Origin: Bacteroidaceae bacterium
GTDB lineage: Bacteria > Bacteroidota > Bacteroidia > Bacteroidales > Bacteroidaceae
Direction: 5' to 3'
DNA: 64,000 nucleotides
NCBI GenBank assembly: GCA_017651315.1
Contig: JAGCDE010000020.1
Span: forward strand, 37,504-101,503
Numbering within the stretch: the first letter of the stretch is position 1; each line of letters starts with the position of its first letter. Shown in pieces: positions 47,066 to 54,476 of the stretch. Under the pieces are notes generated by a model. That model worked only from the letters and a program-made list of their open reading frames with translations. It was not told where the DNA came from and did no database searches. Made by a program: the position numbers and the translations under genes.

Positions 47066-47577
47066 TTGGTCTTATAGCTGTATTTTACCTGTGCCAGTTC
47101 CTCGTTGGCCTTTACAATCTTATCCTTCAGTCCCTCCTTCTCGGCCCGTAACCTTCCTGCCAGTCCCTCATCTGAGAGAGACAGGATCTGTGCGGCAAGG
47201 ATGGCTGCGTTCTGTGCCCCGTTCACACCCACTGTGGCTACCGGTATGCCGGGGGGCATCTGGATAATGGAAAGCATGGCGTCCAGACCATCCAGCATAC
47301 CTTTGACGGGCACACCTATTACAGGAAGGGTCGTATTGGCGGCAATTACGCCCGGGAGGGCGGCAGCCATTCCCGCAGCCGCAATTATGACTCTGATTCC
47401 GCGTCCGGCAGCCCCACGTGCGAACTCCTCCACCTCGGAAGGAGTGCGATGGGCTGAAAGTGCGTTCATCTCGAACGGAATCTGCAACTTGTCCAGAAAG
47501 GCGGCAGCCTTCTCCATGACCGGAAGGTCGGAAGTACTGCCCATGATTATGCTTACAATTGCTTTCATATTCTTCAT
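47062..47577 (-). CDS. purE: N5-carboxyaminoimidazole ribonucleotide mutase (PurE)
   Basis: Converts N5-CAIR to CAIR in purine synthesis. 171 residues with the class I PurE pattern: SIIMGSTSDLPVMEKAAAFLD, SAHRTPSEVEEFA (catalytic His and Arg), VIIAAAGMAAALPGVIAANT, GVPVKGMLDGLDAMLSIIQMPPGIPVATVGVNGAQNAAILA. An internal ATG three codons in is an equally good start. It sits in the rpoN-purE-ispG-cysS run with a 29-nt gap to rpoN. Confidence 0.97.
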   Translation of the reverse strand: MKNMKAIVSIIMGSTSDLPVMEKAAAFLDKLQIPFEMNALSAHRTPSEVEEFARGAAGRGIRVIIAAAGMAAALPGVIAANTTLPVIGVPVKGMLDGLDAMLSIIQMPPGIPVATVGVNGAQNAAILAAQILSLSDEGLAGRLRAEKEGLKDKIVKANEELAQVKYSYKTN

Positions 47578-47606
47578 TTCGTTATACCAACTGATTACAT
47601 CTGTCC

Positions 47607-49085
47607 TTATCTTCTTCTCATTCTGGCCACCGGTATGCCGGTCTGTTCGCGGTATTTGGCCACAGTGCGCCGGGCCACTCTGTATCCGCGTGCCGATAGC
47701 ATGTTGGCCAGCTGCTCGTCGGTGAGCGGGGCTGCGGGGTCCTCATGATCGGTCAGTTCCCTGATAATCCTGTGAATCTCCCTGACCGAGACCTCTTCGC
47801 CGCTCGAACTCCTCACTCCGTCGGTAAAGAAGAACTTCAATGGGAAGGTGCCGAAGCAGGTCTGTACGTATTTCCCGCTTGTGGCGCGTGATATGGTCGA
47901 TATGTCATAACCCGTGTCAGCAGCGATATCCTTGAGAACCATAGGCTTGAGCAGTGATTCGTCGCCTCCGAGGAAGAAAGGCCGCTGCCTGTTGATGATA
48001 GCCTGCATGGTGCGGGTAAGGGTCTGTTCACGTTGTCTTATTGCCTGGATGAATCCCCGGGCTGAATCCAGTTTCCGTTTTATGTAGAGTGCGGCATCAC
48101 GCTGGCTGCTGTTGCCGTCCTTGATCTGCTTTTCCAGCATCCCGGAATATTCGCGGCTCACCCTCAGTTCAGGTACATTGCTGCTGTTCAGGGTAAAATG
48201 GATATCCTCATCGTAGTTATCCACTACAAAGTCAGGGACTATATGCTGATGAGTGCTCCCGACGGTTTCACCGAGCGAACTTCCCGGGCGCGGATTCAGC
48301 TTGAACAGCTCGTCCATGACCGCTTTCACCTTTTCGGGACTGAGCTGAAGCCTGTCCCCTATCTTCTCGACGCGTTTATGTGTGAAATCATCGAACATGG
48401 TACTGATTACCGTCTCCTGAAGTGTCTTGTCGGGGGAGTCGGGCTTGCGGCGTATCTGGAGCAGCAGACACTCCTGCAGGTCCCTCGCGCCTATCCCTGC
48501 CGGATCGAACTCCTGGATTACCTTGAGCACCTGCTCTATCTCCCCGACGGAGGCATCCAGGTTATGGTAGAAAGCCAGGTCATCGGATATAGACTGCAGG
48601 TCCTTGTCGAGTATCCCGTCATTGTCGATGGAGCCTATTATGTACTGTGCGATCTTCAGCTCGCGTTCATTGAGGTCCTGCTCTCCCAGCTGTTCGTTGA
48701 GAATGTCATAGAAGGAAACTGAATCCGAAACAGGAATCTCGGTGGCAGGGTTCGAAGGAGCCGGATGTTCATACCATCCGTCATCATCGTAGTCATAGTC
48801 GGGTGCGGAGTCATAGGAAGGCTCATCTTCACGGAAGGACTCCTCCTCGGCCCCATCCCCATCGGTGTCAGCGTCAGTGTCTGCGGTATGTCCGTCGGAC
48901 AGGGTTCCAAGACCGGCATCATCCAGTGCCGGGTTGTCATCAAGTTCCGTACGCACCTGCTCTTCGAGTTCTACTGTGGAGAGGGCGAGCAGTCTGGCCT
49001 CCAGCACCTGTTGGGGTGAGAGTGACTGAACCTGGACCTGCGACTGGGTCTGGACCTGTGACTGTATATTGCCTAACTCTGACAT
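47607..49085 (-). CDS. rpoN: RNA polymerase sigma-54 factor
   Basis: Alternative sigma factor for -24/-12 promoters that needs AAA+ activators. I start at the ATG at 49085 (MSELGNIQSQVQTQSQVQ); the frame continues to a TTG four codons up. 492 residues: Gln-rich region I (QQVLEARLLALSTVELEEQVRTELDDNPAL), a very acidic region II (TDADTDGDGAEEESFREDE), the core-binding helices (RELKIAQYIIGSIDNDGILD) and the C-terminal RpoN box ARRTVAKYREQTGI. It lies between the nucleoside kinase gene and purE. No activator is in the window. Confidence 0.97.
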   Translation of the reverse strand: MSELGNIQSQVQTQSQVQVQSLSPQQVLEARLLALSTVELEEQVRTELDDNPALDDAGLGTLSDGHTADTDADTDGDGAEEESFREDEPSYDSAPDYDYDDDGWYEHPAPSNPATEIPVSDSVSFYDILNEQLGEQDLNERELKIAQYIIGSIDNDGILDKDLQSISDDLAFYHNLDASVGEIEQVLKVIQEFDPAGIGARDLQECLLLQIRRKPDSPDKTLQETVISTMFDDFTHKRVEKIGDRLQLSPEKVKAVMDELFKLNPRPGSSLGETVGSTHQHIVPDFVVDNYDEDIHFTLNSSNVPELRVSREYSGMLEKQIKDGNSSQRDAALYIKRKLDSARGFIQAIRQREQTLTRTMQAIINRQRPFFLGGDESLLKPMVLKDIAADTGYDISTISRATSGKYVQTCFGTFPLKFFFTDGVRSSSGEEVSVREIHRIIRELTDHEDPAAPLTDEQLANMLSARGYRVARRTVAKYREQTGIPVARMRRR

Positions 49086-49093
49086 CACTTCAT

Positions 49094-50758
49094 TCAATAG
49101 TGGAAGCTGCTTCCTCCAATGAACTCACGCACGAGCGATGTGGGAGGCAGCTTCTCGCTCGGGATTGTCTTGAAGAGCTTGAGCAGCTCCCTCAGCTGGC
49201 TCGCCTTGGCATATTCCGGACAATCCTGGGGAACCTCAGCCAGAATGGGATCCACCATATCCTTTATAACGGCTATCTCAAACAGCATGGCTGAGTTGAA
49301 CATCACATCGGCATTCTCCTGGTTGGGGAAGATCCACTTCTCCTCACCGGCGCGGACTGACGGCCAGCGGCTTATGGTGTCGCGTGCGGAATATGCGCGG
49401 TACTTATGGTCACGTATGATACGGCGCAGCAGCCTGTTGTCGGTCGATGGGATATAGTTGTGCTGGTCTATACGGATGCTTGTCAGTGCCGACACATATA
49501 TCAGGAACTTGGTCTCGGACGGGATGTCAGGCATTAGCTCCGGATTAAGGGCGTGTATTCCCTCTATCAGCAGCACATCGTTCTCACCCAGCTGCATCTT
49601 GGGATATGTGAACTCCCTTATTCCGCCCTTCCGGAAGTTGAATGTAGGAGGCTGGATTGCCTTCCCTGCCAGAAGGTCCTTGAGCTGCTCATTGAAGTAG
49701 GGCAGGTCCAAGGCGTACAGTGACTCAAAGTCATGCTCTCCGTTCCCGTCTAACGGAGTATGGTCGCGGTCCAGGAAATAGTCATCAAGAGACAGGACCT
49801 TGGGAGTGAGCCCCTGAGCCATAAGTTGGATCATCAGACGTTTGCTGAAAGTGGTCTTGCCCGATGAAGACGGGCCGGAGACCATTATCAGTTTCAGTTC
49901 GCGGCACTCGTTGCGGCGGGCTACTATCTGGTCGGCTATATGGACAATCTTCTGGGACTGCAAAGCCTCCGCAATGTTTATGAGCATGGTGGACTGACCC
50001 GTCATGACGGCTTTGTTAAGTTCGCCCAGGGTAGAGAATCCCAGAATGTTCATCCAGTCATGGTGTTCGTTGAAAATACCGAACATCTTCGGCTGGGGGA
50101 CAAAAGGCTCCAGATGTCCCGGGTTATACCTGTCGGGCAGCCTGAGCAGGACACCCTCAGGCATCGGCTCCAGACCGAACACCTTGAGGCAGCCGGTGTT
50201 CGGAGGCAGGATGCCGAAGTAGAAGTCGGCTGAATCCTCCAACGTGTAGTATCCGGTGTAAATACGGCCTGTCGATTCGAGCAGTTTGACTACATCTTCG
50301 CGCCCCGACTCTTTCATGAGTTCTTTCACTTGTGAGGTGTGAGCCTTGTGGTGCACAAAAGGCAGATTCCTTCCTATTATGCTGCCCATCCGTTCATTGA
50401 TCAGGGACACTGTGTCATAGTCAATCTCCTTTCCGATGCGTATCTTACAGTAAATCCCTTTCGATACGGCGTTCGAAACACTTACTTTGCCGCCGGGGAA
50501 CAGTTCGCTTACGGCTTTTGAGAGGATAAATACCAGTCCGAGAGTATAGACACGTGCTCCGAAAGTGTCAGTGGAATCAAGGAACTCCACATCGGCATTG
50601 TCATAGATCCTGTCGGACAGATTGCATAGTTTTCCGTTAGCCAAGGCACAAAGAGGGTTTCCTTTAAGATTGATATCCAACCGGCTGAACAGTTCCTGAA
50701 ATGTTATTCCGGGTTCGGCTGCAACAGTGCATGCCAGGTTTTTACAGTAAATTTCCAT
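49094..50758 (-). CDS. Uridine-kinase-like protein with N-terminal TGS/ThrRS-editing-like domain
   Basis: 554 residues from the ATG at 50758 (MEIYCKNLACTVAAEPGITFQELF). The N-terminus looks like a TGS domain. The part after it (RIYTLGLVFILSKAVSELFPGGKV, KAHTSQVKELMKES) resembles the tRNA-synthetase second additional domain of ThrRS. From about residue 290 comes a phosphoribulokinase/uridine kinase domain with P-loop MVSGPSSSGKTTFSKRLM, DDYFLDRD and LIEGIHALNPELM. This fusion architecture is known in Bacteroidota and Firmicutes and is usually annotated as nucleoside kinase. The substrate is not certain. It heads the run into rpoN and ends 8 nt before it. Confidence 0.88.
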   Translation of the reverse strand: MEIYCKNLACTVAAEPGITFQELFSRLDINLKGNPLCALANGKLCNLSDRIYDNADVEFLDSTDTFGARVYTLGLVFILSKAVSELFPGGKVSVSNAVSKGIYCKIRIGKEIDYDTVSLINERMGSIIGRNLPFVHHKAHTSQVKELMKESGREDVVKLLESTGRIYTGYYTLEDSADFYFGILPPNTGCLKVFGLEPMPEGVLLRLPDRYNPGHLEPFVPQPKMFGIFNEHHDWMNILGFSTLGELNKAVMTGQSTMLINIAEALQSQKIVHIADQIVARRNECRELKLIMVSGPSSSGKTTFSKRLMIQLMAQGLTPKVLSLDDYFLDRDHTPLDGNGEHDFESLYALDLPYFNEQLKDLLAGKAIQPPTFNFRKGGIREFTYPKMQLGENDVLLIEGIHALNPELMPDIPSETKFLIYVSALTSIRIDQHNYIPSTDNRLLRRIIRDHKYRAYSARDTISRWPSVRAGEEKWIFPNQENADVMFNSAMLFEIAVIKDMVDPILAEVPQDCPEYAKASQLRELLKLFKTIPSEKLPPTSLVREFIGGSSFHY

Positions 50759-50820
50759 AAAAAAAAAGCTGATAAGTTTATTATCAAAAAACAAAGGTAC
50801 GTTTTTTTAAAAATTAGTCC

Positions 50821-50828
50821 TAACTTTG
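50821..50828 (+). promoter_or_regulatory. Possible -7 box for the FKBP gene
   Basis: TAACTTTG matches TAnnTTTG, 39 nt upstream of the ATG. The region before it is A/T-rich but I see no TTTG at the proper distance. On the opposite strand TACCTTTG (50792-50799) could serve the divergent kinase gene. Confidence 0.45.
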
Positions 50829-50867
50829 CGGCTCTGAAAACGTATATAAACCAAAAATAACATCAGA

Positions 50868-51719
50868 ATGAAAAAATTCAATCTTTTGGCAGCAATCGTG
50901 GCAGTAGTCGTGATGTCTGCCTGTGGTAGTTCAATACCCGGCAAGGTGGTTATGAACAGTGCCGTTGACACTGTCTCATATTCAATCGGTATGGGACGCG
51001 CTGTCCGTGCCTACAAGAACCAGCTTATTCAGTCAGGCATTGACTCAACCGTAATGAAATCATTCGTCAAGGGTTTCCTGGATGCAGCCAAGAACGCCGA
51101 TGACCAGGCCAAACTTGCTTACAGCATAGGCTATGAGATTGGTGTCAGTGAGATGAGTGAGGCATACGAGGGGCTCAACGGCCAGATGTTCGGACAGGAC
51201 AGCGGTAATGAATTCAACAGGAACAACTACCTGAAAGGCTTCGTTGACGGTATGCTCAGTAACTGGGATATCATGTCATTTGAGGAGGCCGACGAGACTT
51301 CCAACCGTCTGTATGAATACTTCAGTGAACTGCAGTACGTTCAGAACCGCACTGAAGGTGAGGAGTTCCTTGCCAAGAAGGAGAAAGAGGAAGGTGTGAA
51401 GAAGACTGAAAGTGGTCTGCTCTATAAGGTTCTGAAACAGGGAACAGGTCCCAATCCTACATTGGATAGCAGGGTCAATGTAATCTATCGCGGTTCCCTT
51501 GTCTCAGGTAAGGTGTTCGATGATTCGAAAGGTTCCACCCGCAGTTTCGGTCTGGGACAGGTAATCCCGGGCTGGAGCGAAGGCCTTCAGCTTATGAACG
51601 CCGGTTCCAAGTATGAGTTCTACATACCTTATGACCTTGCATACGGTGAGCGCAACAACGGTGAGATTCCTCCCTATTCAGCGCTGATATTCGAGGTTGA
51701 GCTGGTCAGCTTCGAGTAA
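50868..51719 (+). CDS. FKBP-type peptidyl-prolyl isomerase lipoprotein
   Basis: 283 residues. MKKFNLLAAIVAVVVMSACGSS is a lipoprotein signal with Cys 19. An alpha-helical dimerisation domain of the FkpA/Mip kind (about 30-170, e.g. YSIGMGRAVRAYKNQLIQSG, NYLKGFVDGMLSNWD) precedes the C-terminal FKBP domain: GLLYKVLKQGTGPNPTLDSRVNVIYRGSLVSGKVFDDS, FGLGQVIPGWSEGLQLMNAGSKYEFYIPYDLAYGE and LIFEVELVSFE. It folds periplasmic proteins at proline bonds. It is a single-gene unit, flanked by a -7 box and a strong terminator. Confidence 0.96.
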   Translation: MKKFNLLAAIVAVVVMSACGSSIPGKVVMNSAVDTVSYSIGMGRAVRAYKNQLIQSGIDSTVMKSFVKGFLDAAKNADDQAKLAYSIGYEIGVSEMSEAYEGLNGQMFGQDSGNEFNRNNYLKGFVDGMLSNWDIMSFEEADETSNRLYEYFSELQYVQNRTEGEEFLAKKEKEEGVKKTESGLLYKVLKQGTGPNPTLDSRVNVIYRGSLVSGKVFDDSKGSTRSFGLGQVIPGWSEGLQLMNAGSKYEFYIPYDLAYGERNNGEIPPYSALIFEVELVSFE

Positions 51720-51739
51720 CCGGATCATAGACTCAATAA

Positions 51740-51784
51740 AATAAGGTGGTCAGGAAAAATACTCCGGACCGCCTTATTTTTTAT
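51740..51784 (+). terminator. Strong intrinsic terminator after the FKBP gene
   Basis: AATAAGGTGGTC/GACCGCCTTATT form a 12-bp stem with one T·G pair, followed by TTTTTATTT. The A-rich 5' flank lets it work on the opposite strand too. Confidence 0.9.
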
Positions 51785-52015
51785 TTCCTGCCGTTACAGT
51801 CGTTACTGGTTCATCATTTGGCTTGTCATCCTTTTCAGGACTGTCTCGCGTCTCAGTGTCTCAGTTAAAAATACAACGTACCACAGCTGTATATGAGGCC
51901 GCCTGGAACTGACAATCACAAGGTTCAGAAATCCGCATCCAGCGCATACCTTAATCAGAAAGGCACTATATGTGACAGGTTTTTACAAAGGTAATCTGTG
52001 TCTTGATTTTAACAG
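51785..52015. other. Intergenic gap with a stop-to-stop frame
   Basis: This 231-bp gap between the FKBP terminator and the amidotransferase-dipeptidase gene holds no recognised gene or RNA. On the minus strand a frame of about 55 codons is open without an early ATG. It contains VCAGCGFLNLVIVSSRR and ends KRMTSQMMNQ before a stop near 51810. I do not recognise it; it may be chance or a remnant. Confidence 0.3.
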
Positions 52016-53857
52016 CTATACAAAACAGATTCCAGCAGAGCAGTTGCCGGTGATGGTGCTCCATACATTCAGGAAGTTGGTTCCCCATATAAGGGACAGG
52101 TCCTGTTCCGTGAGTCCTTCGGACATGAGGCGGGCGGTCAGCTGGACAAGCCAGGTGGCATCCTTCAGGCCGGGAACGCCTCCGCCTCCGTCAAAATCGG
52201 TGCCTATTCCCACGTGTTCCACCCCCATAACGGTGATTATGTGCATGATGTGCCGGACGGCATCATTCACCGTGGCGCCGCCTCCCTTGCGGAGGAACCC
52301 GTGATACATGCAGACCTGGGCCACACCTCCCGCGGCGGCGAGTGAACGCAGCTGGTCATCGGTCAGGTTACGCGGGTGGTCACACAGCGCACGGCTTGAC
52401 GAGTGGGAGCAGATTATGGGCTTGGCGCTGCACTCTATTGCATCATAGAAACTCTTTTCCGATGCGTGTGACAGGTCCACCATCATGCCCACATTGTTCA
52501 TGCGCCTGACCACTTCACGCCCGAAGGCGGAGAGCCCGCCGTGCTCGGCACGGCCCTTGGCGGAATCACATATATCGTTGTCGCCGTTGTGGCACAGGGT
52601 CATGTAGGCCACACCCTGACGGCGGAAACGATCTATATTGTCTATATCAAGCCCTATGGCATAACCGTTCTCAATGCCTTTGACAATGGATTTCACGCCT
52701 TTGCTCTTGTTGCGGAGCACATCCTGCGGCGTGAGGGCGATGGCTGCATACGGAGCGCACCTGGATATACGTTCGTCAATGAGCCGCAGCAGGCGTTCGG
52801 CCTTGGCGGTGGCGGCACGGAGTGACTCTGCGTCACGCTCCTGCTGCTTGAGGTATGCCACCATGAAGCTGGCGTCCTGCCGTCCGATGGTCATCTTGTG
52901 CAGGTCCACGAGCGGGTTGTAGATGAAGGTGGGGGAGCCGTCCGGCGAGTCCTCGCCCACATAGTCATATTCCACCTCTATTCCCTGGTTCATGATGCTG
53001 AACTGTGCTCCCCTGTCAAAGAACATGGGAGAGTCACAGTGGCTGTCCAGTATGATATTCCTTGAGTGCAGCCGCCGGGCCTTGCGGTAAAGCAATGCCT
53101 GTTCCTTAAGCCAGCGGAAGAGCGGCATCATCCTGGCGTCATGATTCAGTATGAAGCATTCAGGATGCCACTGTACACCTAAAATGGGATTGAAGTCTGT
53201 TGCCTCTATTCCTTCTATTATCCCGTCAGGAGCGGTGGCGCTGACACGGAACCCTGCGGGAGCCTCCTTCACGGCCTGATGGTGGAAGGAGTTGACCGCC
53301 ACTCTCTCCCGGGACAGGAGTGAGTAGAGTAGGGAGTCTTTCTCAACCAGTACTTCGTGCGATGTCTCGTGGCGTGGCGCCTTCTGGTCATGCTCCACGT
53401 CATGCCGGTCATGCTGTGTGGCTATGTCCTGATACAGCCGGCCTCCCAGTGCCGCGGCCAGTATCTGTATGCCCCGGCATATTCCTAATGTGGGTATGTG
53501 CCGTTCATGCGCCAGCCGTACAAGCATAATCTCCGGTGCATCCCTGCGGGGGTTTATGCCGATGCAATCCAACGGCTCCTCCCCAAGGTATTCCGGATCG
53601 ATGTCGGCACCTCCGGAAAGTACTATCCCGTCCAGACCGTCAATCAGAGAGACTATACCTTCAGGATCATCGACGGGCGGGATGATGACCGGTATGGCGC
53701 CGGCTGCGGATACTGATTCCCAGTAGCCTTGCGCCAGAGTGCAGTCACCGTCCCTGAAGTTCCCGCTTATACCAATGACGGGTACATCGGAATCAAGGAT
53801 CCCGGTGCCCCGGAACAGCCCCGAAAGCCGGGCTTCAAGTTCCTGAGACTTGTTCAT
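52016..53857 (-). CDS. Fusion of a class I glutamine amidotransferase-like (PuuD type) hydrolase and an M19 dipeptidase
   Basis: 613 residues with two enzyme domains. Residues about 25-255 are a peptidase C26/gamma-glutamyl-GABA hydrolase domain: VIGISGNF, GIVLSGGADIDP, LGICRGIQILAAALGG (nucleophile Cys) and GVQWHPECF (His/Glu). Residues about 270-600 are renal-dipeptidase-like M19: ILDSHCDSPMFFD (metal His/Asp), GIENGYAIG (bridging Glu), MVDLSHASEKSF, ICSHSSSRALCDHPRN and GIGTDFDGG. No signal peptide is seen, so it is probably cytosolic. A two-step breakdown of gamma-glutamyl dipeptides, first the isopeptide then the dipeptide bond, is inferred. An Lrp regulator gene lies 22 nt upstream. Confidence 0.93.
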   Translation of the reverse strand: MNKSQELEARLSGLFRGTGILDSDVPVIGISGNFRDGDCTLAQGYWESVSAAGAIPVIIPPVDDPEGIVSLIDGLDGIVLSGGADIDPEYLGEEPLDCIGINPRRDAPEIMLVRLAHERHIPTLGICRGIQILAAALGGRLYQDIATQHDRHDVEHDQKAPRHETSHEVLVEKDSLLYSLLSRERVAVNSFHHQAVKEAPAGFRVSATAPDGIIEGIEATDFNPILGVQWHPECFILNHDARMMPLFRWLKEQALLYRKARRLHSRNIILDSHCDSPMFFDRGAQFSIMNQGIEVEYDYVGEDSPDGSPTFIYNPLVDLHKMTIGRQDASFMVAYLKQQERDAESLRAATAKAERLLRLIDERISRCAPYAAIALTPQDVLRNKSKGVKSIVKGIENGYAIGLDIDNIDRFRRQGVAYMTLCHNGDNDICDSAKGRAEHGGLSAFGREVVRRMNNVGMMVDLSHASEKSFYDAIECSAKPIICSHSSSRALCDHPRNLTDDQLRSLAAAGGVAQVCMYHGFLRKGGGATVNDAVRHIMHIITVMGVEHVGIGTDFDGGGGVPGLKDATWLVQLTARLMSEGLTEQDLSLIWGTNFLNVWSTITGNCSAGICFV

Positions 53858-53879
53858 ACTGTTGGGAGTACGGAAGGGT

Positions 53880-54365
53880 TCAGTCGTTGATGGGAATCTC
53901 CTTCTTTATGCTCTCGTCAAGGGATATCAGTGTCTCGGTGGCTGTCACACCCTTGATTTCCTGTATGTGTCCGTTGATGAGCTCCATCAGGTGTGAGTTG
54001 TCACGGGCATACAGCTTTATCATCATGGTGTAGCGGCCGGTGGTGAAATGGCTTTCCACCACCTCGGGAATTCTGTCGAGCTCAGCCACCACCTGATGGT
54101 AGAGCGAGCCCTTCTCAAGAGTCAGTCCCACGTATGTGCATGTGTTGTAGCCTATGCTGCGGGGATTGACATGATAGCCGGAACCTGTTATCACTCCCTC
54201 GTCGAACATACGCTGGACGCGCTGGTGTATGGCTGCCCTGGAGACTCCGCACTGTCCGGCCACATCGCGGAACGGAATACGGGCGTTCTGTGAAATGATA
54301 CTGAGGATTTTCCGGTCCAGGGAGTCCATCTTTTCAGAACCGGTAACCTGTTTCTTGCTGTTCAT
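53880..54365 (-). CDS. Lrp/AsnC family transcriptional regulator
   Basis: 161 residues. An N-terminal winged helix-turn-helix (MDSLDRKILSIISQNARIPFRDVAGQCGVSRAAIHQRVQRMFDEGVITG) and a C-terminal RAM ligand-binding domain (CTYVGLTLEKGSLYHQVVAELDRIPEVVESHFTTGRYTMMIKLYARDNSHLMELI) are typical. It binds an amino acid and controls nearby genes. The next gene in the same direction is the amidotransferase-dipeptidase fusion, a plausible target. Inverted repeats of TATTGTCAGT flank its own promoter region, hinting at autoregulation. Confidence 0.95.
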   Translation of the reverse strand: MNSKKQVTGSEKMDSLDRKILSIISQNARIPFRDVAGQCGVSRAAIHQRVQRMFDEGVITGSGYHVNPRSIGYNTCTYVGLTLEKGSLYHQVVAELDRIPEVVESHFTTGRYTMMIKLYARDNSHLMELINGHIQEIKGVTATETLISLDESIKKEIPIND

Positions 54366-54452
54366 ATTGTCAGTGAAAAATGTTATTTTGATAGGTTAGT
54401 ACCCCAAAATTACCACATTTTTCAATAGGTGTGACAAAAATGACTGACAATA
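54365..54452 (-). promoter_or_regulatory. Promoter region and inverted-repeat operator of the Lrp-type gene
   Basis: On the minus strand TAATTTTG (54405-54412) is a full -7 match. TTTG at 54435-54438 lies 22 nt upstream, slightly long. Perfect 10-bp arms TATTGTCAGT (54365-54374, touching the start codon) and ACTGACAATA (54443-54452) bracket it. Two binding sites around a promoter suit a looping or wrapping Lrp octamer. Confidence 0.6.
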
Positions 54453-54476
54453 TGAGATTCTGTCAGAAAAAATCTG

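Noticed and set aside
49086-49097. TTG start for rpoN four codons upstream
   Set aside because: It would overlap the kinase stop codon and adds non-conserved residues; the ATG at 49085 gives the normal region I start.
51800-51985. Small minus-strand protein gene in the gap after the FKBP gene
   Set aside because: The frame is open for about 55 codons but has no ATG near its beginning and no recognised family; kept only as a note on the gap.
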